Positions 1 through 6,407 of a DNA stretch of 13,858 bases are shown here, in pieces. Under the pieces are notes generated by a model that made no database searches, was not told where the DNA came from, and saw only the letters and a program-made list of their open reading frames with translations. The stretch lies in assembly GCA_945957245.1 (NCBI GenBank), contig CAMFLD010000024.1, positions 1 through 13,858 of the forward strand, written 5' to 3'. The stretch is from an uncultured Flavobacterium sp. (GTDB taxonomy: Bacteria; Bacteroidota; Bacteroidia; Flavobacteriales; Flavobacteriaceae). Made by a program: the position numbers and the translations under genes. Within the stretch, counting starts at the first letter, position 1. Every line of letters starts with the position of its first letter.

Positions 1-720
1 ACTCTAAATGAAAGTAATGCTTTCGTTGCAGAAACAGTAACAGGTTTAGCAAAAAGAAATATGGGAGTTGAGTTTGGAATAGAATATCCTATTACTTCAA
101 CATTAAAAGTAACGGGTGCTGCTACGTACGGAGAATATATCTATGAAAACAATCCTGATGTATCTATCAGTGTTGATCGTTTAGCTTCACCAACCAATAC
201 TAATCCTATAGCGGATTATGGAGTTGCTCATATTAAAAACTACCACCAGTCTGGTATGCCACAGGCAGCAGCCTCTTTAGGTTTGGAATATAGAGATCCT
301 AAGTTCTGGTGGATTGGTGCTAATGTGAACTATTTAGCTAACAGTTATATTGACATTGCTCCCATCACAAGAACAGACCGTTTCTATGTTGATCCTGCAA
401 GTACTAATGGAAGCGCTTTCCCGGAAGCTACTCAGGCAAGAGGAGATGAGTTGCTAAAACAAGAAAAATTTGATAACTTTACCTTAGTTAATTTAACCGG
501 AGGTAAATCATGGAAGTTTGGAAACCAAACACTTGGATTATTTGCAAGTGTAAACAACCTTTTTGATGTTACCTATAAAACAGGAGGATTCGAGCAGGCT
601 AGGAATTCAAATTACAGAGAATTGAATCAAGATGTTTCCAGCGGAACTCCTGCATTTGCTCCAAAATATTTCTATGGTTTCGGAAGAACTTATTTCGTAA
701 ACCTTTATATCAATTTCTAA
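1..720 (+). CDS. TonB-dependent receptor, C-terminal part (5' end outside window)
   Basis: The reading frame is open from the first base and ends with TAA at 718-720, so only about the last 239 residues of an outer-membrane beta-barrel are visible. The ATG at 61 is internal: the frame runs through it without a stop and it is not a start. The visible part shows alternating aromatic/polar beta-strands, the phrase SVNNLFDVTYKTGGFEQAR typical of the last strands of TonB-dependent receptors, and a terminal aromatic residue (YINF) matching the outer-membrane beta-signal recognised by BamA. Members of this family import ligands too large for porins using TonB-ExbBD energy. The plug and TonB box lie outside, so the ligand cannot be inferred. 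It is followed after 14 bp by a lipoprotein gene on the same strand, a common receptor-lipoprotein operon arrangement in Flavobacteriia. The barrel assignment is firm; the substrate is unknown. Confidence 0.88.
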   Translation, partial: TLNESNAFVAETVTGLAKRNMGVEFGIEYPITSTLKVTGAATYGEYIYENNPDVSISVDRLASPTNTNPIADYGVAHIKNYHQSGMPQAAASLGLEYRDPKFWWIGANVNYLANSYIDIAPITRTDRFYVDPASTNGSAFPEATQARGDELLKQEKFDNFTLVNLTGGKSWKFGNQTLGLFASVNNLFDVTYKTGGFEQARNSNYRELNQDVSSGTPAFAPKYFYGFGRTYFVNLYINF

Positions 721-734
721 AATAAAAAAATAAT

Positions 735-2075
735 ATGAAAACAACAATTTTAAAATCTGCTTTTTTTCTGGCACTTACAACAGGTTTATTAACTAGTTGT
801 GTGAAAGATGATGATTATAGTACGCCCCAATTATCGGGATGTACGGAGACTTCTTTGGTAAAAAACAGAGAAGTAGCACAAATCAGTGCTAACGCAATTG
901 TAGCCCAGCATCAGGATATCCAGCCTGGAGTTTCTGATGTAATTGAAGCTTATGTAACTTCAAGTGACATCGGAGGAAACTTCTTTAAATCTATCTCTTT
1001 CCAGTCTTTAGACGGAACGAAAGCTTTCAGCGTACCGGTTGATGCAACTTCTACTTTTATCAACTACCAGCCAGGTAGAAAAGTATTAATCAACATGGAT
1101 GGTTTATATACAGATGTTAAATATGGTGGTATGAGAATCGGTGGATTGTATGCTAATTCATCAGGAGGAGCTGAAGTGGGAAGACTTCCAGAAACAGATT
1201 TCAGAAAATCAGTTCAGCCTTCATGTACTTTTGCTAATGAGGATGATATTGTACAACACGTAACCATTGCTCAGGCAATGAACGATTCTTACCTTAACAA
1301 ATTAATTGAATTTGATAATGTTGAGTTTGCTGATTCAGATATCACTACAACGTATTATGATGCAGCTAACGATTTAGGAGGTGCTACTAATCACTCTTTA
1401 ATTGATTTGAACGGAAGTTCAGTGATTTTCAGAACTAGTGCTTATGCTAATTTTGCTGCTAAAGCGGTTGCTACCGGAAGCGGAAAAGTTAGAGGAGTTA
1501 TGACAAAATACAACACCGACTATCAGTTTATGGTAAGATCAGAAGGAGATATTAAATTGACTTCACCAAGATTTACTCCATTATTAAACGAAACGTTCTC
1601 AGCTGCCTCTACTTTTGCTAACTGGACAGCATACAGTGTTACTGGTGCTCAGGTTTGGACTTACAGTGCTACTTTTGGTAACCCTGGAGGTATGGCAAAA
1701 ATGTCAGGATTCTCAACTACTAACAATGCTAATGAAGACTGGTTGATTTCTCCTGCTCAGGATTTATCTACATTAACTTCAGCAACAGTTTCTTTTGATA
1801 ATGCCTATAAATTTGCAGGAAACCCAATTGAGATTTATGTTTCCAACAACTATTCAGGTTCTGGAGATCCTCATGCAGCAGGTGTAACCTGGACAGCATT
1901 GACGGGAGCTACATTATCTGCAGGAAACTATGCTTATGTAAACTCTGGAAACCTAAATATCACTTCTTTTACAGGAGCAGGAAACAGTCATGTATATATT
2001 GCATTTAAATATACATCTACTAACTCTGCCGCTTCTACTTGGGAAATTGATAACGTAAAAGTTTCAGGAAACTAA
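735..2075 (+). CDS. DUF5689 / choice-of-anchor J surface lipoprotein
   Basis: This is a 446-residue lipoprotein. Residues 1-21 form a signal peptide (KTTILKS n-region, hydrophobic core, LLTS) with lipobox Cys22. The residues right after the cysteine are V-K-D-D-D, which fits the lipoprotein export signal known in Bacteroidota (Lys plus acidic residues at +2 to +6), so display on the outside of the outer membrane is likely. Residues about 35-275 resemble the DUF5689 domain, an OB-like module found in such proteins. Residues about 282-446 resemble a choice-of-anchor J beta-sandwich: NETFS at the start, NEDWLISPAQDLS in the middle, and a final STWEIDNVKVSGN. There is no type IX secretion C-terminal domain. 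It lies 14 bp behind a TonB receptor gene and is probably co-transcribed, acting as a ligand-capturing partner in the way SusD-type proteins do, though it is not SusD. The A-rich stretch before ATG (735) and the signal peptide fix the start. The ligand is unknown. Confidence 0.85.
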   Translation: MKTTILKSAFFLALTTGLLTSCVKDDDYSTPQLSGCTETSLVKNREVAQISANAIVAQHQDIQPGVSDVIEAYVTSSDIGGNFFKSISFQSLDGTKAFSVPVDATSTFINYQPGRKVLINMDGLYTDVKYGGMRIGGLYANSSGGAEVGRLPETDFRKSVQPSCTFANEDDIVQHVTIAQAMNDSYLNKLIEFDNVEFADSDITTTYYDAANDLGGATNHSLIDLNGSSVIFRTSAYANFAAKAVATGSGKVRGVMTKYNTDYQFMVRSEGDIKLTSPRFTPLLNETFSAASTFANWTAYSVTGAQVWTYSATFGNPGGMAKMSGFSTTNNANEDWLISPAQDLSTLTSATVSFDNAYKFAGNPIEIYVSNNYSGSGDPHAAGVTWTALTGATLSAGNYAYVNSGNLNITSFTGAGNSHVYIAFKYTSTNSAASTWEIDNVKVSGN

Positions 2076-2096
2076 GAAATCTAAGTTATACTAATA

Positions 2097-2126
2097 AAAA
2101 AGTCCCGAAGTAATTCGGGACTTTTT
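2097..2126. terminator. Bidirectional rho-independent terminator
   Basis: A perfect stem AGTCCCGAA (2101-2109) / TTCGGGACT (2114-2122) with loop GTAA is flanked by an A run on the left and a T run (2122-2128) on the right, so the duplex extends by further A-T pairs. It lies between the convergent ends of the lipoprotein gene (stop at 2075) and hppD (stop codon at 2145-2147). A U-rich tail would follow the stem in both transcripts, so it can terminate both. Confidence 0.93.
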
Positions 2127-2144
2127 TTATGCTTTGAATTGAGA

Positions 2145-3305
2145 TTATAAAGTTCCTCTCAACATTTGTTCTCTTTCGATAGATTCGAATAATGCTTTGA
2201 AATTACCGGCACCAAAACCGCGGGCACCCATTCTTTGGATAATTTCAAAGAAAAGAGTTGGCCTGTCTTCGATAGGTTTGGTGAATATCTGCAGCAAATA
2301 GCCTTCATCGTCTGCATCAATCATAATACCCAGTTTCTGAAGCTCATGGATGTCTTCCTTGAATTTATCCATGTGATCCTTCAATCGTTCCGGAATCGCA
2401 TCATAATAAGCTTGTGGAGGAGTACTCAGAAACTCTACTCCTCTTGAGCGCATTAAAGCCACGGTTTTTAGGATATCATCGGTAGCAACGGCAATGTGTT
2501 GCACTCCTGAACCTTCATAGAAATCAAGATATTCTTCAATTTGGGAACGCTTTTTACCTTCGGCAGGTTCATTGATTGGGAATTTAATCCTTCCGTTACC
2601 ATTACTCATTACTTTAGACATCAAAGCGGAATATTCCGTAGTGATTTGCTTGTCATCAAATGATAAGAAGTTAACGAATCCCATTACATCTTCATACCAT
2701 TTTACCCAAGTATTCATTTCGTTCCAGCCCACATTACCTACCATGTGATCCACATATTTTAGTCCCACCGGTTCCGGATTGTAATCTGACTTCCATTCTT
2801 TGTATCCTGGTAAAAAGCTTCCTTTGTAATTTTTACGTTCTACAAACATGTGAACGGTTTCCCCGTAAGTATAAATTCCGGCACGGACTACTTCTCCGTG
2901 TTCGTCTTCTTCAACGGTAGGTTCCATAAATACTTTAGCGCCTCTTTTGGTAGTTTCTTCAAATGCCGAACGGGCATCTTCAACCCAAAGGGCAATTATT
3001 TTAACACCATCACCATGTTTTTTCACGTGTTCTCCAATAGGGGAATTGCTGTTTAATGCAGTAGTTAATACTAAGCGTATTTTATCCTGTTTCAATACGT
3101 ATGAAGCACGGTCTTTCATTCCGGTTTCCAGTCCGGCGTAAGCGAAAGATTGAAATCCGAATGCCGTTTTATAAAAATGGGCAGCCTGTTTGGCGTTACC
3201 AACGTATAATTCAACGTAATCTGTACCTAAAAGCGGCAGGAAGTCCTGAGCACCTTCAAAAATTTTTTCGAGTCCGTATTCAACGGATTTTATTTCTTTT
3301 GACAT
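2145..3305 (-). CDS. hppD: 4-hydroxyphenylpyruvate dioxygenase
   Basis: The enzyme converts 4-hydroxyphenylpyruvate and O2 to homogentisate and CO2 in cytosolic tyrosine/phenylalanine catabolism, using Fe(II). The 386 residues match the normal family length. Two vicinal-oxygen-chelate halves are visible, from about residue 25 (LLGTDYVELYVGNAKQAAHF) and from about residue 183 (KYVDHMVGNV). The iron ligands are readable: His187 in VDHMVGN, His270 in GVQHIAVAT and Glu354 in FFEIIQR. The C-terminal gating segment GNFKALFESIEREQ (368-381) is conserved. It lies downstream of hmgA on the same strand with 110 bp between them. No good TAnnTTTG promoter is seen in that gap, so transcription from the hmgA promoter is likely. 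The start MSKEIKSVEYG is typical of flavobacterial homologues. Confidence is very high. Confidence 0.97.
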   Translation of the reverse strand: MSKEIKSVEYGLEKIFEGAQDFLPLLGTDYVELYVGNAKQAAHFYKTAFGFQSFAYAGLETGMKDRASYVLKQDKIRLVLTTALNSNSPIGEHVKKHGDGVKIIALWVEDARSAFEETTKRGAKVFMEPTVEEDEHGEVVRAGIYTYGETVHMFVERKNYKGSFLPGYKEWKSDYNPEPVGLKYVDHMVGNVGWNEMNTWVKWYEDVMGFVNFLSFDDKQITTEYSALMSKVMSNGNGRIKFPINEPAEGKKRSQIEEYLDFYEGSGVQHIAVATDDILKTVALMRSRGVEFLSTPPQAYYDAIPERLKDHMDKFKEDIHELQKLGIMIDADDEGYLLQIFTKPIEDRPTLFFEIIQRMGARGFGAGNFKALFESIEREQMLRGTL

Positions 3306-3356
3306 AATTGTTCTATTTTTAGAAAAGTTGTGTTTAATATTTATTGTATATCCAAT

Positions 3357-3415
3357 GGTCCGGATAGGAGCAAACTCGTTTTAGAACGAGATGCAGAAAG
3401 CCGTATTAGCTCCAG
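3357..3415 (-). repeat. Structured intergenic repeat-like element between hmgA and hppD
   Basis: Read on the minus strand, the element begins CTGGAGCTAATACGGCTTTC, passes through a perfect hairpin CTCGTT / CTAA / AACGAG (3375-3390), and ends GTTTGCTCCTATCCGGACC. The outer ends can also pair: GGAGC at 3367-3371 with GCTCC at 3409-3413. It is visibly richer in G+C than the flanking AT-rich DNA. Its organisation (GAGCTA, a CGGCTTTC-like segment, a variable hairpin, then a CTATCCGG-like segment) resembles, from memory, a dispersed intergenic palindromic repeat common in Flavobacterium genomes. No T run follows the hairpin, so it is not a classical terminator. Family membership is inferred from memory; the stem-loop is seen directly. 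Confidence 0.5.
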
Positions 3416-3416
3416 A

Positions 3417-4574
3417 TTATTCTAACCAGGATTGATAATATTTTTCATCGGCAATTTTCATTGCTTCTTCAGTGACCATAAGGGGTTTGAAGGTATCAAC
3501 CATTACTGCCAGTTCCTGTGTATCTTTCTTACCGATACTGCGTTCTACTGCGCCCGGATGCGGTCCATGTGGTATTCCGGCCGGATGTAATGAAATATGT
3601 CCTGCCTCAATATCGTTGCGGCTCATGAAATCACCGTCCACATAATAAAGCACTTCATCAGAATCAATATTACTATGGTTATATGGAGCCGGAATCGACT
3701 CAGGATGATAATCGTAAAGGCGTGGAACAAAGGAGCAAACCACAAAAGCATCCGTTTCAAAGGTCTGATGCACCGGAGGTGGTTGGTGTATACGCCCGGT
3801 TATAGGCTCGAAATCGTGTATTGAAAAGGCATACGGATAATTGTAACCGTCATACCCAATGACATCAAAAGGATGCGTGGCATACACCATATCAAAAATT
3901 TCGTCTTTCTTTTTAACTTTAATAAGGAATTCGCCTTTTTCGTCATAGGTTTCCAATTCCTGTGGGCGGCGAATATCACGTTCACAGAACGGAGAATGCT
4001 CAAGTAATTGCCCAAACCAGTTGCGGTAACGTTTTGGAGTATAAATTGGACGGCGTGATTCTACGATAAACAAACGGTTGTCCTCGGTGTCAAAATCGAT
4101 TTTATAAATCATTCCTCGTGGAATTAGGAGATAATCTCCGTATTTGAAATCGAGGTTGCCCAGCATAGTGCGAAGTTTACCTGTTCCTCTATGGATAAAA
4201 ATCAACTCATCGGAATCGGTGTTTTTATAAAAATAATCCTTAGTGGATTGTTTTGGCGTAGCTAATACAATGTGGCAGTCGGAGTTTGTAAGCACTATTT
4301 TACGGCTTTCGAGGTAATCATTTTCAGGGTCTACCTGAAATCCTCTCAGACGGTACGACTGGATATTGTTGGCTTTGTTAATTTTTGGCGCAACAATGTA
4401 TTGTCTTTTTATTTCCTTAACCTGTGTAGGCCTGTGTTCGTGATATGAATTGGTAGACATTCCATCGAAACCTATGGTGCCGAACAATTGTTCGTAATAT
4501 AAATCACCGTTAGGTTTACGAAAAATGGTATGTCTTTTCGGAGGAATTTTTCCTAAACTGTGGTATAATGGCAT
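3417..4574 (-). CDS. hmgA: Homogentisate 1,2-dioxygenase (short flavobacterial form)
   Basis: The enzyme opens the ring of homogentisate to maleylacetoacetate with Fe(II), the step directly after HppD. The protein has 385 residues, shorter than the roughly 430-445 of human or Pseudomonas enzymes, and represents a compact branch. A cupin beta-barrel is apparent in the middle (DELIFIHRGTGKLRTMLGN, 122-140; YGDYLLIPRGMIYKI, 145-159). The catalytic region has PPPVHQTFETDAF (His269), NHSNIDSDEV (His300 with Glu307 or Asp306) and SLHPAGIPHGPHPG (His336), the counterparts of human His292, His335, Glu341 and His371. The His-to-Glu spacing is one residue longer than in the human enzyme. It is first in an apparent hmgA-hppD unit, with about 260 bp upstream that hold a palindrome and a weak promoter. 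The genes for the next steps (maleylacetoacetate isomerase, fumarylacetoacetase) are not in the window. Confidence 0.93.
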   Translation of the reverse strand: MPLYHSLGKIPPKRHTIFRKPNGDLYYEQLFGTIGFDGMSTNSYHEHRPTQVKEIKRQYIVAPKINKANNIQSYRLRGFQVDPENDYLESRKIVLTNSDCHIVLATPKQSTKDYFYKNTDSDELIFIHRGTGKLRTMLGNLDFKYGDYLLIPRGMIYKIDFDTEDNRLFIVESRRPIYTPKRYRNWFGQLLEHSPFCERDIRRPQELETYDEKGEFLIKVKKKDEIFDMVYATHPFDVIGYDGYNYPYAFSIHDFEPITGRIHQPPPVHQTFETDAFVVCSFVPRLYDYHPESIPAPYNHSNIDSDEVLYYVDGDFMSRNDIEAGHISLHPAGIPHGPHPGAVERSIGKKDTQELAVMVDTFKPLMVTEEAMKIADEKYYQSWLE

Positions 4575-4681
4575 AACTTAAATTTTAGATTAATAAATAA
4601 GATTTACGATAAGAAGAAGCAATCATTCCGGATTCCTTTTAATCATAAATTTTAAATGCAATAATAAGTTTTCCCAGGTTG

Positions 4682-4698
4682 TTTTCATGTGATGAAAA
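4682..4698. promoter_or_regulatory. Candidate operator palindrome upstream of hmgA
   Basis: A perfect inverted repeat TTTTCAT-GTG-ATGAAAA (7-3-7) lies about 110 bp before the hmgA start. A partly symmetric ATCATTTTGAT follows directly on its right side. A near-match to the -7 element, GATATTTG on the minus strand (4714-4721, one mismatch to TAnnTTTG), would put a transcription start just upstream of the palindrome in the direction of hmgA, a place where a repressor could block transcription. The symmetry is seen directly; the regulatory role and the regulator are inferred. The -33 element is not recognisable. Confidence 0.4.
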
Positions 4699-4767
4699 TC
4701 ATTTTGATACCTACAAATATCGGAAAAATTTAAATTTTTGGGTTGGATATTGTGAAATATTTATAAA

Positions 4768-4815
4768 ATGAGAAAGGCACTGAGAAACTTATAATTTTCT
4801 TCAATGCCTTTTCAT
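4768..4815 (-). terminator. Probable terminator of the permease gene
   Basis: An imperfect long hairpin lies just past the permease stop (4834). ATGAGAAAGGCA (4768-4779) pairs with TGCCTTTTCAT (4805-4815) with one bulged base, and the stem continues through TGAGAA opposite TTCTTCA. On the minus strand the stem is followed by ATTTTATAA, a weak U-rich tail. Its position between the permease and the hmgA promoter region supports termination. Confidence 0.6.
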
Positions 4816-4833
4816 AATTTCATTTATAGATTG

Positions 4834-6336
4834 TTATTCCTGATTGTTGAGACGGCTGTTTTTACGGCTATAACCAAAATAAACGATGAACCCAATAATC
4901 AACCATCCAATTAGCCTTAACCAATTAGTCCATCCTAATCCATAGATCATAGCAAGGCAAACTAAAATCCCTAAAACCGGAACGACCGGGAAAGAAGGGT
5001 CGGATAAAGGTGCTTTGAATTCACGCTTCATATTTGGTTCTGTTTTCCTTAAAACAATTACAGAAATACAAACTAATATGAAGGCAAATAGGGTTCCAAT
5101 ACTGGTCATATCACCTACAATATCGCCGGGGATGAAAGCAGCAAAAAGCCCAACTATCACAAGAATTACAAGGTTTGCTTTGTAAGGTGTTTTAAATTTT
5201 GGGTGTACATCGCTAAATGCCCTTGGAAGTAAGCCGTCTTTACCCATGGAATAAAATACTCTTGACTGCCCTAAAAGCATAACCAGGATTACCGATGAGA
5301 AACCGGCCAAAATGGCTACTGTTACAAACTGTGCCAGCCATTCGTAACCCGGCATAGCAGAAGTAATGGCATTAGCAACAGAAGCTTCTTTTCCGCTGGT
5401 TCTGAAAAAATCTACTGTTTCAAGACCTGTTAAAACGTGTGCAAATAAAATATACAAAATTGTACATACTGCTAAAGAGCCTAATATTCCGATTGGCATG
5501 TTTCTTTTCGGATTGATGGTTTCCTGAGCAGCAGTACTCACCGCATCAAATCCGATAAAGGCAAAGAAAACGGTTCCGGCTGCACCAAGAATCCCCATGA
5601 TTCCCCCAAAACTGTGTCCTACACCATGTTCATCCGTAAAGATGGAACTTGGCGGTATATAAGGGTGATGGTTTTCGGGTTTGATAAAATGCCATCCAAA
5701 AATAATAATCATCACCACGATAGCTACTTTTGCCACCACGATAAGCCCATTTACAAAAGCCGATTCCTGAGTTCCTTTAATAAGCAATAAACTGATAACC
5801 GCCACAATGAAAAAAGCAGGTAAATTGATAATACCGTGTTCGATTACCTGATGGGTTACCGGATCAATAACCTTCTGAAAAGGCGAGTGCGACAACGCAT
5901 AGGGGATAGGACTTACATGAAAAACATTGACCAGGAGATTGTTGAGGTATTCACTCCAGGCAATTCCAACGGTTGCTGCACCAACGGCATATTCCAGAAT
6001 CAAATCCCAACCGATAATCCACGCCAGTAATTCACCCATCGTAGCGTAAGTGTAAGTATAGGCACTACCTGAAATAGGAATGGAAGAAGACAATTCAGCA
6101 TAACATAAACCAGCCAATGCACAACCAATAGCCGCTACAATAAATCCAATTGTAACTGAAGGTCCGGCATTTTGAGCAGCAGCAGTAGCGGTTCTAACGA
6201 AAAGTCCTGCACCTATAATGGCACCAATTCCCAAGGCAACAAGTGACCAGGCGGTAAGGGTTCTTTTTAATCCTTTTTCCGAATCTGACGCTTCTTCAAG
6301 CAGTTGCGCCATAGGTTTCTTTTTCCAAATCGACAT
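4834..6336 (-). CDS. APC-superfamily amino-acid permease (cationic amino acid transporter-like)
   Basis: This is a 500-residue inner-membrane transporter. After a short cytoplasmic N-terminus with ASDSEKGLKRTLTAW, the first membrane helix carries the APC signature GIGAIIGAGLF (36-46), part of the unwound substrate-binding segment of this fold. Helix 3 and its surroundings (ELLAWIIGWDLILEYAVGAATV) and GFDAVSTAAQETINPKRNMP are characteristic of the CAT/YfnA branch, which moves amino acids by proton symport or exchange. About 12 hydrophobic segments are visible, the last ending near WLIIGFIVYFGYSRKNSR. The gene has its own promoter (6369-6397) and a probable terminator, so it is likely monocistronic. 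Its neighbour is the tyrosine-degradation pair, which makes aromatic amino-acid uptake conceivable, but the CAT-like sequence does not by itself show the substrate. Confidence 0.88.
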   Translation of the reverse strand: MSIWKKKPMAQLLEEASDSEKGLKRTLTAWSLVALGIGAIIGAGLFVRTATAAAQNAGPSVTIGFIVAAIGCALAGLCYAELSSSIPISGSAYTYTYATMGELLAWIIGWDLILEYAVGAATVGIAWSEYLNNLLVNVFHVSPIPYALSHSPFQKVIDPVTHQVIEHGIINLPAFFIVAVISLLLIKGTQESAFVNGLIVVAKVAIVVMIIIFGWHFIKPENHHPYIPPSSIFTDEHGVGHSFGGIMGILGAAGTVFFAFIGFDAVSTAAQETINPKRNMPIGILGSLAVCTILYILFAHVLTGLETVDFFRTSGKEASVANAITSAMPGYEWLAQFVTVAILAGFSSVILVMLLGQSRVFYSMGKDGLLPRAFSDVHPKFKTPYKANLVILVIVGLFAAFIPGDIVGDMTSIGTLFAFILVCISVIVLRKTEPNMKREFKAPLSDPSFPVVPVLGILVCLAMIYGLGWTNWLRLIGWLIIGFIVYFGYSRKNSRLNNQE

Positions 6337-6368
6337 AGTGTGGTTTTTAGTTAATAGTTTACTAGCTT

Positions 6369-6397
6369 CAAATATAGTTCTTTATTTTAAAAAGCAA
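6369..6397 (-). promoter_or_regulatory. Bacteroidota-type promoter for the permease gene
   Basis: On the minus strand, TTG (6397-6395), an 18-base spacer and TATATTTG (6376-6369) match the flavobacterial consensus TTG-N17-23-TAnnTTTG exactly. Transcription would begin near 6364, giving a leader of about 30 nt before the ATG at 6336. The promoter lies entirely in the 71-bp gap after the patatin stop codon. Confidence 0.75.
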
Positions 6398-6407
6398 TCG
6401 GTTTCAC

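Noticed and set aside
61..720. A separate 219-residue gene starting at ATG 61
   Set aside because: The frame is open upstream to the window edge and the sequence is mid-barrel of a TonB receptor; the ATG is an internal methionine.
2235..3307. Several short plus-strand frames opposite hppD
   Set aside because: All are antisense to the conserved dioxygenase and show no family resemblance.
3375..3390. Terminator between hmgA and hppD
   Set aside because: The hairpin is perfect, but no T run follows it on the minus strand (TTTGCTCC follows), so classical termination is unlikely.
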